From Piezodorus guildinii (lineage: Eukaryota > Arthropoda > Insecta > Hemiptera > Pentatomidae), in contig CM041292.1 in the NCBI GenBank assembly GCA_023052935.1, positions 40,756,139 to 40,820,138 on the forward strand: a stretch of DNA of 64,000 nucleotides, in the 5' to 3' direction. This document shows positions 11,660 through 22,837 of the stretch, piece by piece. The number at the start of each line of letters is the position of its first letter. Within the stretch, counting starts at the first letter, position 1. The notes below the pieces were generated by a model. The model was not told where the DNA came from. It searched no databases and saw nothing but the letters and a program-made list of their open reading frames with translations. A program made the translations under genes and the position numbers.

Positions 11660-12895
11660 ATTAATCCTACAAAAAAAACATATGTTCAAATATTTTTGGC
11701 TTAGATTGTCCCGCACATGAAATAAATCAATTATCTGAAACTGCATCTTAAAATGTCGAAAATAAATTGAATTTCATGTTAATGAAAATAATACAGCGCT
11801 ATATCACAATTCTCTCACTTACGTGGCCATGCCATCGTTTCTAAAACAACGGTTGTATAGCTGATATATTCCTTGGATGTTCTCATAATTGTTTAGATGT
11901 TCAATAAGGCTGGCTTTGAAAATGACCATAGTGGTTAACTCCTTAATACCTAAATAACTCGAAAATTATACATCTTGAATTTAATTAATTATAGTAAATA
12001 AGTACTCATTTAAAAGATAATCAAATTTTTAATGGTAATTGGAATTTAATTTATAGCGATTGAAAACTTTTCGCTACTACAACGTTGATGATATTATTTC
12101 TAAAACCTAAAAAAAAGTTCGTTTTTGTTTGGCGAATGGCTTCAACCAAGAATCGGATTAATTAACATTGTTCTTAAAAACGATCTGTAATGATATAAAA
12201 CAATTATATTTAAAAGCTAAATGGAATTAAGCATTTATATGCCATCTTCTTTTTGTGTACATCTTATCAAATAAAATGAAGAAGTGACACTAAATAATAA
12301 CTTTATTCGTAATATGGAAAACTACTTGAAAGAATATCTATTAATTAGTTCATCGGAACAAAATGAAATATCCGTATGCTAAGGCGCGAATTACAGCTAT
12401 TATTGTATAAATTGATTGATTTTATCAATAAATTGTATCAATAAAACTCTTTCAGCAAGGAAATATCCTACAGATTCGTGAGTATCAAAGACAGAATCTC
12501 TTTCGAGAAATACCACGGCCACTTACTGAGGCGAGAAACTGCCTTCAAAGCAAGAAGGTTTTTGCAGATTCCTCGAACTCCAGAAATTCAGTTTACAAAG
12601 GGATATTGTAGTGTCGTACGCAGGAAAATGTTCCGTGTTATGTGAAGAATCCTCAGTCCACTCTAGCTTCCTGACAACCCCTCACGATAGCCGAGCGTTC
12701 TAAACCTGAGACCTCTGGCCACATATTCAACCCTAGCTTTCTGGAGAATGTTGTCCAGTCTTGACACAGGTTAAAATTGTCAAAAGTCATAGTGCCTGAC
12801 TGCAACGACCGAGTTAAATAGAATTCAATGCAAAAACTTGTGTATACATTGTGGAAAGTAGTGTATTCTGCTTATGAGATAAGAGGTACTTTTTC
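11660..12895. other. non-coding stretch
   Basis: Mostly AT-rich with nothing recognised. 12480-12830 is GC-richer and may hold a decayed repeat (a tRNA-like segment near 12690-12740), but no family could be named. Confidence 0.4.
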
Positions 12896-12901
12896 ATTAT
12901 A

Positions 12902-13811
12902 TTGGGCTGATGCGAAATTAATGCAGGTTTCCTCTATTGCAATATCTTAATTCCAATTGTGTAAACAAAGCTAATCCTAACATTGATCATTATTATACCA
13001 AAACAAACCTTATCTAATACCCTCTCTTTCACCATGAATTTGTTTAGTAAAATCGTTTTGTTCAGTGTGTTCAAAGGTCTTGAATCGAAAATGTCAAAGT
13101 GCGATTTTCGTCAAATTTATTTTTACGAATTTAAATTAGGGCGCAGCGCTGCGCAAACGGCTCGTAATATTAATGAAGTGTGGGGTCAGGGGGCTATTAA
13201 TGAGTGCACGGTGCAGCGTTGGTTCCAGAAGTTTCGCAGAGGAGATTTCGACCTCGAAGACAAGGTAGGTCGGGGCCGTCATCTTGCTCTGGACAACGAC
13301 CAGCTGAGGTCAAAAGTGGAAGAAGACCCAACCAAAACCACACGAGAAATGGCGGCGGAACTCGGTGTGAACCAATCCACAGTTGTACGCCACTTGGAAG
13401 CAATTGGTAAGGTAAAAAAGTTGGCCAAGTGGGTGCCAGTAGTAACGCCAGACCACACGTTGCACAACCAACGCTTCGACGTCTGCACGAGTTGGGCTAC
13501 GAAGTTCTCCAACATCCGCCTTATTCACCTGACCTCTCTCCTACAGACTTCCACTTTTTCAGGCATCTGGACAACTTTTTGAGGGAGAAAAATTTTCAAA
13601 ACCAGGACGACATTGAAAATTCTTTTCGTGATTTCATTGAGTCCAGGGATTCGGATTTTTTTTCTGGTGGAATAAGAAAGCTTGTTGAACGTTGGAAAAA
13701 GTGCATTGATTCAGATGGAAATTATTTTGATTAAATATATATGGTTAAAGTAAAGATATGGCGTATTTACAATACCTACTAAAAACCTGCATTAATTTTG
13801 CATCAACCCAA
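12902..13811 (+). mobile_element. mariner-type transposon, internal deletion derivative
   Basis: Tc1/mariner element with both ends: inverted repeats TTGGGCTGATGCGAAATTAA... at the left and the imperfect inverse at the right (about 28 bp), each next to a TA dinucleotide (12900-12901 and 13812-13813), the standard mariner target. At 910 bp it is shorter than the ~1.3 kb of a complete mariner because the middle of the transposase gene is gone. It cannot move by itself but keeps termini that a related transposase could in principle recognise. Confidence 0.9.
13091..13734 (+). pseudogene. mariner transposase remnant (deletion and frameshift)
   Basis: Two pieces in different frames. 13091-~13438 encodes the N-terminal DNA-binding part: first helix-turn-helix (FKLGRSAAQTARNIN), WFQKFRRGDFDLED, then the second (TTREMAAELGVNQSTVVRHL) up to KWVP. 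~13439-13734 resumes at SNARPHVAQPTL, PPYSPDLSPTDFHFF and the C-terminus. The catalytic centre between them, with the first Asp, is deleted; the second Asp of the usual DNARPH motif is Ser at the junction; the downstream D of PYSPDLSPTD is retained. The pattern is closest to the Hsmar1/cecropia-like mariners, judged from memory of motifs. Confidence 0.85.
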
Positions 13812-13814
13812 TAA

Positions 13815-14455
13815 GCCCCATATATGAAAATACCAATTTTGTCAATTCATTTTAGTATAAACTGTAATATGTTTAATATTGTCGATAATGGTAAACGACA
13901 GATCATTTCTTTTTATTATCACTAAACTTGAAAATAACAGCCGTATGACGAAATATCACGGATACGAATAGTAACCTTATCAGCTTCGTGATATCTAAAT
14001 CATACGTATTACGCAGTGTACTAGTTCCGTCACCTCGTCCTAATCCGTTTTTTAAATTATTTAATTGATTCCTTGTAATAGTGAAGCTCCTAATAAAAAA
14101 TACATCTAAAACTTTATGAAATGTATATTTTTTATTTTTCATTCATATTTTCAGCCTGAGTATATTTTTCTTTCAAAAACAAAATATTAATTGAAAAAAA
14201 CTTTTAATCCTTGCAACAAACTTTTTTAAATAACTGTGGTTATGTAAATTCATAACTCAAATAATATTATATTGAATATATCCCTCAATAGAAGATAGCG
14301 TTAAAAGTAACAAAGCAATGTTAATAAAAATCGTAATATGGCGACTAAACATAAATCATATTAAAGGATGATGTGAATGGTTGACTGTGTGTAGATATTG
14401 GGAAGAAGTTAATTCGGGGTGCAGTCTTCAAATCACTTTAATTAAGTAGAAATGT
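13815..14455. other. AT-rich non-coding stretch
   Basis: No gene or known repeat recognised. A minus-strand frame at 13903-14142 shows no domain features. Confidence 0.45.
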
Positions 14456-14459
14456 AATC

Positions 14460-14545
14460 AATTGTGTCAACGTTTCGGTCTAAAGTTTAGACCTTCTTCA
14501 GGGCGATTTAAGGTGCTACATCACAACAATTGAGACATTGATTTC
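14460..14545 (-). other. hammerhead-like core motif
   Basis: On the minus strand, CTGAAGA (14495-14501) is followed by a palindromic stem GGTCTAAA...TTTAGACC (14477-14493) and then GAAAC (14472-14476). This matches the hammerhead core pattern CUGANGA - stem II - GAAA, seen in Penelope-like elements and retrozymes. A one-base excess before stem II and a poor stem III (GAAACGTTGAC) suggest a decayed copy. A related motif sits at 52.83 kb. Confidence 0.35.
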
Positions 14546-14964
14546 CAAAAGGTACTAAAGGACATTCTTTACGAAATTGATTTTTTTACATATTTGTATT
14601 CTCATCATTTAATTTTATCTAAATATTCTATTCGATGTTATCTAATGAATTCTCAAGTCCTTAAAAAACGCGATTTAGAAATGCGGCCATTTTCTAAAAG
14701 TACTAATTACGCATTTATTTTCGTTTCAAATCATTATAAAAAAAAAACATTTCATAACTTTAATATGATGTTATTATTATAGTAAAAAAATAATTCTAAA
14801 TTTTAAACAAAAAGACCCAAATTAGCTAGTTTAATAATATAGTAATGAGAGATTTTCGTGCTTCCTGTAAAATTTCCTAGAATGGATATAGTACCTTTTG
14901 GAAATCAACGTCTCAATTGGCCGTTGTTTTTCCTCGACGTATAAAAGACATGAATAAAAATCTT

Positions 14965-15450
14965 TTGTGCCCAACACACAACTTTTACTTCCATCAATAC
15001 TTGAAATAAACTTTTAGTCTCTTTTCCATTACAGTCTACAACCTTTTACGTTATTCAATGATTTTGATACCTCTATATTACAATACTATTCTTATTTCAA
15101 AAATAAATAATTTAACGTTGAAAAATATTTCTGCTTTTTTATCCTAGTGTCGATAATCGATTGTTTTTTTTTTTTTATATTTTACATTTACCTATGTTTT
15201 ATTTAATTTACCTATGTAAATCCCATCATTAAGAAATGGTTATTTATTAATAATTAACAAAATTAAAGGTATTTTAGAGGAAAGAACTTTGAAAATATGG
15301 CATTTAAGCCCTGCCTCACTATTTCAATCAGAAGGAAACCTGCATGATATTAAAGCCAATGATGTTTTATATCAATATAGCGAATTTTATCACAATCGTT
15401 GAAGCTTTTTTGAGCAAATTGTAAAATGGTGCAAAATACATGGTTTATAG
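14965..15450 (+). mobile_element. family M, diverged
   Basis: Starts near GCCCAACACACAACTTTTAC and follows family M to AAATGGTGCAAAATACATGG. The 3' hairpin end is missing. An R2 repeat follows about 190 bp later in the same orientation, as also seen at 43.3-44.3 kb. Confidence 0.5.
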
Positions 15451-15639
15451 TTCCACTATGATAGTGGTTCTTCTTTCTGGTCTGATAAATTTGTTGAAAA
15501 GTTGTTGTAACATATCAGCATGTACTCTCATCATGTACTCTCATCATCAATTTAAATTCCATTTTTATACAATTTATTTTCCCAAATCTCTATCACATCA
15601 GAATTATAGTGATCATTTTTGGTTTATCATTTTCAATTA

Positions 15640-16030
15640 TACACCTCTGTAATCGACCAAAAAAAAAATTAAATAAAAAAATTACCCCATCTCAAAATTG
15701 GAGAGCTTAGGTTTCAAGATACGTAGAACCCGAATAATGAATATAAAAAAATATGTTTGTCCGAATTAATAAACAAATAAATACGAAAAAATGTATAGAG
15801 AATTAAATTTCCTACAAAACGAATTACGAATCATAGAAATCAGATAAGAAATAGCAGAGACATAGTATTTTAAAATTAGCAGTGGTTATAGACCATCTTT
15901 CTTTGAATTATTTATTGCTTTTCATTTTAGTTAACTGTCTATAAACAAATATGTATTTAAACAGCCACATCGTAATATAGTTATTTGGAAATAATAAACC
16001 ATAGTGTAATCATTTGCATCGTTTTTGAGA
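15640..16030 (+). repeat. repeat R2
   Basis: AT-rich dispersed repeat sharing blocks with 44025-44290 and 60040-60440: a segment around AGGTTTCAAGATACGTAGAA, then TTAGCAGTGGTTATAGACCA, and GGAAATAATAAACCATAGTG. No coding features or ends found. Confidence 0.5.
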
Positions 16031-16034
16031 TAGG

Positions 16035-17150
16035 TACGTTATTTCTACTCTGCTCTATCTACGTGGCTGTCCGCTCTTATAAAAAAATTGTTTTTGCCTT
16101 TTTCCATTGTATCAATCAGGTGAAGTTGTATGCCCAGTAGAAAACTGTTCGTTTGTTTGGTTTTATACTTAATTTTTAAGACTTTATTTGCTGTCTTACT
16201 TTTTAAGACTTTTTTTAATACATTTTTAAGAAACAGGAACCAACTTTTTTTTCTACCCAGTTCAAAGTTCGTAAAGGATATGTCTCATAGTATGAAGAAG
16301 GAATATTCTCAGAAAAGATATTGAATACAGGAACTGAGAAGATTCCTTAAAAGTTGACAATAACAGCAAAAAAACTTATTTTGAAGTTTTATTGGTTGAA
16401 TGCAACTTCTCACTCAGCGATAAACTTCTTAATAAAAGGGGGCAATATAAACTCGTATAAAAGAAAGTTCGAGGAGAAAGATTTTATATTGTATTCTTTT
16501 TTTTTTTTAGTTTATACAATTATTTTAAAATAAGAATTATATAATATTCCGTCTACTTCATTTTATAATTATAATGCAGAGCTAATAGCCATAAACAAAA
16601 TGATAAACAAAAAAAAATTGCCTCTTACGAATGACACGTTATCACATCATACTACGTAAGATGACAGTACAATTTTAAGACATTCAAAGTGTGAAAACAT
16701 TTTATATTTTAAACAAAATGGAAGACCAGAGAGAGAGAGTGAATGTGAAAAAGTACATTATTTAGTTATTCAAGTAAAATTTTATTTGCGTTTGAAAAAG
16801 ATTCATCGACGCTTTGACACTGTTTCATTAGTTGTAGGTTATTATTTAAAAGGTTATTTTGTACAGAAGATTTAGATCTAAATTAAATTTGATATAAAAA
16901 ACCGACTACGGCTAGTATTTTATAAAATCAATTAATATATAATAAAATAATTTTCTCTTCCCAGGATTGATATGAAAGTGCATTAACATCCCATGGAAAA
17001 AACAAGACGTTCAGGGTTTTACTTTATTCATGTCCTTTCATTGAATAATTGTGTTTAAAAGGAAATTGTCAAACTAATAATTCTCTTGTAAAAATAATGA
17101 TGGGATTTTCGTTGTTAAAAAGCATAGACAATTAACGTCAGAATTAATTT
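16035..17150. other. AT-rich non-coding stretch
   Basis: Nothing recognised; contains T runs (16497-16509) and a short frame (16130-16324) of low-complexity hydrophobic residues without support. Confidence 0.45.
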
Positions 17151-17153
17151 TTC

Positions 17154-18214
17154 CTTTCACTAACCGATATATAAAATATTTAGTAAGGAAAAGTATCGGG
17201 ATCGTGAAAATTTTCGAATTCCTGGGTCCAAATGACCAAGTCCCACATAAAGGTCTGTGTGTGTGTGTGGTAACACCAGCGTAAAAACGAAAAGTCCTAT
17301 GAAACTGAAATTTTGTATTTAAGACAACTACATACGTCCGAGATGTTACAGAAACTTTTTCATCAAAATCAACTTCCTAGATGAGTCACTTTATAAAATG
17401 CATTTTGCACCTTTTTCTGAAAAACGGCTCTAACGATTTTGATTAAACTAGCTATATCGATGTAAAATTTAAGGGTCTTTAATATCATTTAGATGAGGAA
17501 GATGGTTGGGGGTGCGGTCATAAATTAAAAACACACATTTAAAATAAGTGTTATTTTAATTATTTGCCTAAAAACAGGAACATAATTAAAATAACACCTA
17601 TTTTAAATGTGTGTTTTTAATTTATGACCGCACCCCCAACCATCTTCCTCATCTAATTTCTCAACGGTCAACAAAACTCCATCATTATTAATATCATTTA
17701 GGTTTCATTCTGATTGAAATGGTCTAATTGCTTAAATGCCGATATTTAAAATTTTCTTCCTCTAAAGTACTTTTTGTAGATTTAAAAAATAATAGGCGCA
17801 TAATCTTATTAGCATTGATGAATAACGGCTAAATATGCAAGTTGAGCGAATTTGACAAACAAATAAAGGAGAAAAAAGCCAAAATATTTTATAATATAAT
17901 TTTTGTGTTTTTGCTATTGCATAGCACAAGAATAGTAATATAGATGTATAATATACCGTTGGACAGCTAAAGATTTTAGAAAAAAATATTATCTAATACA
18001 CGAAATCGTATAGAGGGTGATGAAAAGTCAATAAAACTGACTGATTTTTGCAGATAAAAATATAATACATCATTTAATAAAACACATGTTTCTATTGAAA
18101 TTTAATTTAATCAATTCTTTAACAATTTATTTTTATCTCTAAATGTATTAAAAAATTCTTAAATTGATTTCAACGACGGGTGTATGTGAAAGTCGGGTGT
18201 TGTGCGCACCAGAT
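17154..18214 (-). mobile_element. family M carrying a 195 bp insertion
   Basis: Reverse copy from the 3' hairpin end (about 17154, degenerate) to GTGTTGTGCGCACCAGA at 18214. It is interrupted at 17493-17687 by a fold-back sequence; the family M sequence resumes exactly afterwards with a 14 bp duplication of TTAATATCATTTAG. Confidence 0.7.
17493..17687. mobile_element. fold-back insertion with 72 bp inverted arms and TSD
   Basis: Arms 17491-17562 and 17583-17654 are inverse complements over 72 bp with one mismatch seen (AAGTG against AGGTG), around a 20 nt spacer. Each arm starts AGATGAGGAAGATGGTTGGG. About 33 nt follow the right arm before the target repeat. TTAATATCATTTAG occurs at 17479-17492 and 17688-17701. 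Length and TSD do not match common MITE classes; a snap-back retroposed product is possible. Confidence 0.8.
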
Positions 18215-18495
18215 TTTTTTGTTACAATTTGTATGATCATTTTAAGTATATTCATATATTTAAAACATGTATAGGTAATATTAATGATAGGTTATCCAAG
18301 ATTACGGTATTTGTTTATTCTCCAACGATAATTAATAATTCAGGTTCACATATTTTCATCAACATTCTTAAAATGTTGTATGAGTTCAGTTCTTAATCAT
18401 TACTTTAAAAAGTTAATTTAATCAACACAATCAAACATATGTTTGATAAATGGTGCTACGTAATAGGCAAATATAATATTAATAGATACACTTAC

Positions 18496-18660
18496 CTGTC
18501 CAGTTCATTTGTTAAGTTTGTTCCAACACGAGTCTCTGACCGTCTGGGACTAATTGGAACGAGAGCAGTACAGTTTTGACCAATAAACATCAGTAGCGCG
18601 CATGCGCACTTGTACGCTTGACAGTTTGACGCTGGTCATAACTCCGGTTGGAACAAACGT
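18496..18660 (-). promoter_or_regulatory. candidate promoter and first exon, minus strand
   Basis: GC-rich island. On the minus strand it carries an NRF-1-like palindrome GCGCATGCGCGC (18596-18607), then an inverted CCAAT box (18580-18584), and ends in a consensus splice donor GACAG/GTAAGTG (18491-18500). This order suits a promoter with a short untranslated first exon. The alternative is a ~142 bp MITE, because GTTTGTTCCAAC and its inverse GTTGGAACAAAC bound the block (about 18518-18659). Confidence 0.35.
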
Positions 18661-18664
18661 ATCA

Positions 18665-19650
18665 CCGACTACGTGCATATGTGTGAATTATGCATTATGA
18701 ACCAAAAAGCCACTTAAAAAAAAAAACATATGTAATATATGTGACATGAAATTCATTTTTAAATATCAGTGATAACATTTTTATTCCCTTTTAAGAATTA
18801 AAATCTCTTCATAGCATGTTCATTTTAGGAAAATAGTGTGCGTATGTTTAATATTATTAATTGAAGTAGTAAAGTTGTAGTAGTACATATTTAGTTATGA
18901 ACGTTTAGGTAATATTAATTATTATAAATAAAGCAATCACTATTATTACAGGATCAATCACAACGAAGGATTTAATAAAATAATAATCAACTTAACTAAA
19001 ATGTATCTAAGAAAATAAAGTAGACTAAAGTTTGAGCTGTTAGTGGTTGGTATGCAAGACGGTTAAAATGATTAATTAAATTTAAGTAAAAACAGATTGT
19101 TGTATGATAAGAATGTTGATATGATGACAATGTCCAATGTCACACACATCGATATGAGTTACATAATTAAGTTGCTACTATCTTATCCAACAGCATTAAG
19201 TCATAAAAGCCCACCATCCTTAGGAATCACTTATGTTTCCTCATAATGTCTAATCGCATAAAATAGTAACCCAGAATTACCAATGTTCTATAAGTTTGCG
19301 TCTATTATCAAGGTAGGCAATATATACGTTAAAGTAATGTTTTAGTCACCATGTAAAGCACGTAGACTTGTTTTTATCAGTTTTGAAGATAAGGACTTAA
19401 CCAAATTTAAACTCATCCAATACTTCTTCAATTTAAGAATGAAACAGTTAAAAAATTCACAATACTAAAATAAATAATACTATTTAATTCCATATTTCTA
19501 AGGAATGCAGATAAGGTTAGTGTATATGGTTGAAAAGTGTTAGCTTAGATTACAAACAGCTCAACGACCTTCATATTCATAGGATGTGCTTCACATTAAT
19601 ATTTTTATATAATTATTGCCCCATGTCTTAATGCAAAAATCCACATAGTA
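18665..19650. other. AT-rich non-coding stretch
   Basis: No gene or repeat recognised. Confidence 0.45.
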
Positions 19651-19841
19651 AATCGTTTAAACTACTCTATTTTTTATGACAGCTTTTAATTTGATTCCTA
19701 AAGCTTCAGTAGAATAATAAATGTATAATTTATATAAAATATAATCGTGAATCTTATCTCTAGTATTCGAAAACTCAATAATAAAATGACCATGATTATA
19801 ATAAGGATAAACACATGCTATTAAAGTTGCGCTGTACTTAC

Positions 19842-19941
19842 GGGCGTAGCCATTGCCAAGGAAGTCTAAAAGCACAGTTTCCGCTTCAGCATCATGGTTT
19901 ATAACCTTAGCCTCCCAAGATAAACCGATGAAAGGTTTCAT
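19842..19941 (-). CDS. candidate first coding exon, unassigned (possible Tudor-like fold)
   Basis: Open from ATG at 19941 for 33 codons, then a consensus donor GCCC/GTAAGT at 19836-19841. The peptide includes SWEAKVINHDAEAETVLLDF and LGNGYA. The order W-x-A-x-V ... V-x-x-x-F-x-G-x-G faintly recalls Tudor/SMN-type domains, but this is weak. On the same strand TTTATATAAG (about 19973-19982) is a possible TATA box, which would leave a very short 5' UTR. The codon pattern is less AT-biased than its surroundings. The frame also stays open past the donor to 19657, but that part is AT-rich and unlike protein. Confidence 0.4.
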
Positions 19942-20329
19942 TTTTTAAATAGGCACTGTGTCACTAATGCTTATATAAATCGGTATATCGTTATAAAACT
20001 ATAATGATATACTTCTGCCTTTGGATCAGTTCAACGCACTTTGCTCAAAAAGAACCACTGGCCAAAAGATACTCTGATCCTGAGTGAATCAAAGCACAAA
20101 ATAATTAATCGATCTTTATTTTTATTTCTCCTTTCATAAAATATATTATAACCTCTTTGATGTCTTATCACTAGTTGCTCAAAAATAATTTGTAATAATA
20201 CGATAATATGTGTATTAAAAACAAAATATGTTGATTTTTATGGAATCACTTGCTCCACCATCCCTATTTATAAATGTTAGACGTGGGGTTTTATAACGAT
20301 GTAAAATTTCAGAAAGGCCTAAAACAAAA

Positions 20330-20615
20330 TTTTCTGTTCGGCTTTCAGTGGTGTACTGACAAGCATAACAGCTTTCTACGGCCAAGGTTGCCGGTTCAAA
20401 CCTGGCAGATTCAAATAGGATTGTTTAAGAGTTATGCCGACCTTAAGAGGGGATGTAAAATGGTGTTTCCGAGCCTGTGCAATGTCAGGTACTATTTCAA
20501 GATCCTGATCCTACTTAAACCTGGTAGATTAAATTAAGGAGTCTCGCTCATTCGATCATCGGATTTGCCTAGTACCAAAAAGTAGCGTTAAATAAAACAA
20601 CAATAAACAAAATTT
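20330..20615 (+). repeat. SINE family 1, complete
   Basis: Head with GTGTACTGACAAGCATAAC (A-box region) and GGTTCAAACCTGGCAG (B box). The body follows through GAGCCTGTGCAATGTCAGG and AAACCTGGTAGATTAAATTA, and the tail is GCGTTAAATAAAACAACAAT. This is one of the best copies for defining the family. Confidence 0.75.
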
Positions 20616-20619
20616 CATG

Positions 20620-21680
20620 TCTTCTAAACTGTGGTTTGTGGTCGCGTTTTTCAGTAGGTTATACAAGAAATATTTTCTGATTAAGCATTTCTAGAAATAT
20701 CTCTACCTTCTCGAATACTACAACCTTAATGACTTAGAAATTTTGAAAATATAGCTTGGTTAACTATGAACTCATCATCTACAGTAGAAAAATTCTAACC
20801 TACGAATCTGACATGTCCACTTTTGTTTCTTTGAACTATGAAACATTTACAAGGTTACCGTGATATAAAGTAGAGGTAACCTTTTAATAATCTTGCGTAA
20901 ATATAAAATGATTCGTTGTAATTCTGACAGACAATCCACTCATTTTTATATGTATGTGTAAACAGGTGTGGATATATAAATAAAGTTATAAAAAATAAAT
21001 AAAAAAATTCGTTGTAATAACTTGTAAAGTAACTATTAATAATAAAGAAGGTAATTTAAATTTATATTAAATTAAAAGTTTAAAATTTAAATGGTTGGGA
21101 AGAAATGGTTGATTACAATTTTCTGACATACTATACAAAATATGTTAATTTTCCAGATTGAAAGCTCATATCGTATATATTTATGGAGTCCATAAGAATT
21201 TAGGTGGGTCTATCAAAGCCCATTCAAATATACTTTGAAAATACTCTATTTCATAGCAAGAAAACAAAAAAAAAGTCACTCAAAAGGTCTACACATGTTA
21301 GTTCTGTCATGTTATTGCTGTGTGTTATTCGCGACCAACATTCAGGGACAGCTTTTATCGGAGGTCACTTTTTTCTTTATTTGTAAACAACGGAAAGATC
21401 TTGTATCAGTTGCAACTCAGATATCACCTTAGAAGTTTTTAAAAGACCTAAAATAACTTATTTTTAAAAAATGGACTTTTTCTAGTGGTAATGAAGCTAA
21501 GATGCATCGAAATGTATTTATATTGACAAGAAACATTAATTGCACATTTTTCTTGTTTATTTTGTTTTGCACGATCTTGGCCTCTAATGTCACTTTTTGC
21601 TCAATATGTTGCTGCGTGATAGGCCAAAACGTGTTTTTATGAATATGGTAGCAGCAAAACGACGCAAAACATTTTAATAT
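20620..21680. other. AT-rich non-coding stretch
   Basis: No gene or repeat recognised; short frames at 21204-21432 are unsupported. Confidence 0.45.
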
Positions 21681-21683
21681 TCA

Positions 21684-22075
21684 ATGAGTCACATGCTACT
21701 GTACAGTAAGTACTTAGGGTTAAAATCTCTGGAGGATAGACCACGTGCTGGAAGACCTAGGAAACTGGAGAATCACCACAGACGAGCCATCCTTGCTGAA
21801 GTCCATTCTCATCCTAACGTATCGAACACTACCGACACCTCAATGGCCACCAGAACAAACAGGGAACTATGGGATTCAAGTCCATCCAGAACCAGTTGGA
21901 AATATTCTAAGAAGTGAAGGATTCAGTGGTCGAGTCGCGAGAAGAAAGCCCTTCATTAGTAAGATTAACCGGAAAAAGCGGCTACAATTTGCGAGGAAGT
22001 TCGTAAATAAACACATCGATTTCTGAGAAAGAGTCATATTCTCTAGTGAATTCATATTTAATATTTTTGGGCTAG
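21684..22075 (+). pseudogene. Tc1-like transposase remnant
   Basis: Pieces in two frames. LEDRPRAGRPRK recalls the linker of Tc1 transposases, and GFSGRVARRKPFISKINRKK then RLQFARKFVNKHIDF is the stretch before the catalytic domain. The sequence then reaches VIFSSEFIFNIFG, where Tc1 proteins have the first catalytic Asp in FSDES; here that Asp is absent. No later catalytic motifs or inverted repeats were found. A 3'-truncated dead copy. Confidence 0.75.
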
Positions 22076-22164
22076 ATATAAAGTCAAAAGTAGCAAATTT
22101 TTTTTTTCCCTTTATTTATATTTATCCAATTATATTTGGGTGCATGGGAACTTTAATGAGTCAG

Positions 22165-22197
22165 TGTACACATATATATATATAATATACAACATTG

Positions 22198-22245
<48 letters not shown>

Positions 22246-22262
22246 CAACATTGTATATTGTA
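22165..22262. repeat. (TA)n tract with a duplicated 20 bp palindrome
   Basis: AATATACAACATTGTATATT, a near-perfect palindrome, occurs twice (about 22183 and 22240) separated by a (TA)n run. The whole block could extrude as cruciforms. Confidence 0.9.
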
Positions 22263-22269
22263 AATATAT

Positions 22270-22835
22270 GCTGCTATCATAAAAAAAAAAAAAAATTATC
22301 ACTTCAATACTTATTGATATTTCCAAAGATACCCTTTTTACTTGTAAGTATATTGGTCCCTTATTCTTCCCTGTCTTTTTTTTTAACCTTTATTTACATA
22401 TTTTAATGAGACGATTTTATTTTTATTATGTCTAAATATCTAAAGTTTTATTTCTGTCTATTCAGTTGTCAATCAATATAATTATTTAAAAATTAATTAA
22501 ATATCTTATAAAAATTTGGTCATATTTGAGAACAAAAATGTCATATCCGACTTTCACAATGTTTTAAAAGTATTTTAAACAGGTATCCATGATAACTAAG
22601 AAACGTATTCAGAATCTACACACTATGGACAAATTCTATTTAGTATATGCCATTTTACAGTTATGTGATAACAGAGGTATATCATGTTCAAGATGTTAGT
22701 TTGAATTATTAAATATACATAATAACAATCTTAATCTAAAATCGATCGTAATTCTTCCCGGTTGACCGCATTAGTGGTGATGGTGGGGGTTTGAGTATGT
22801 CCCTTAAACGACCAATGTAATTACGACCTAATACA
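22270..22835. other. AT-rich non-coding stretch
   Basis: Nothing recognised. Confidence 0.45.
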
Positions 22836-22837
22836 AA

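Noticed and set aside
19657..19841. Continuation of the minus-strand ORF past the donor at 19841
   Set aside because: After the GTAAGT the sequence becomes AT-rich and protein-unlike, so it is more likely intron.
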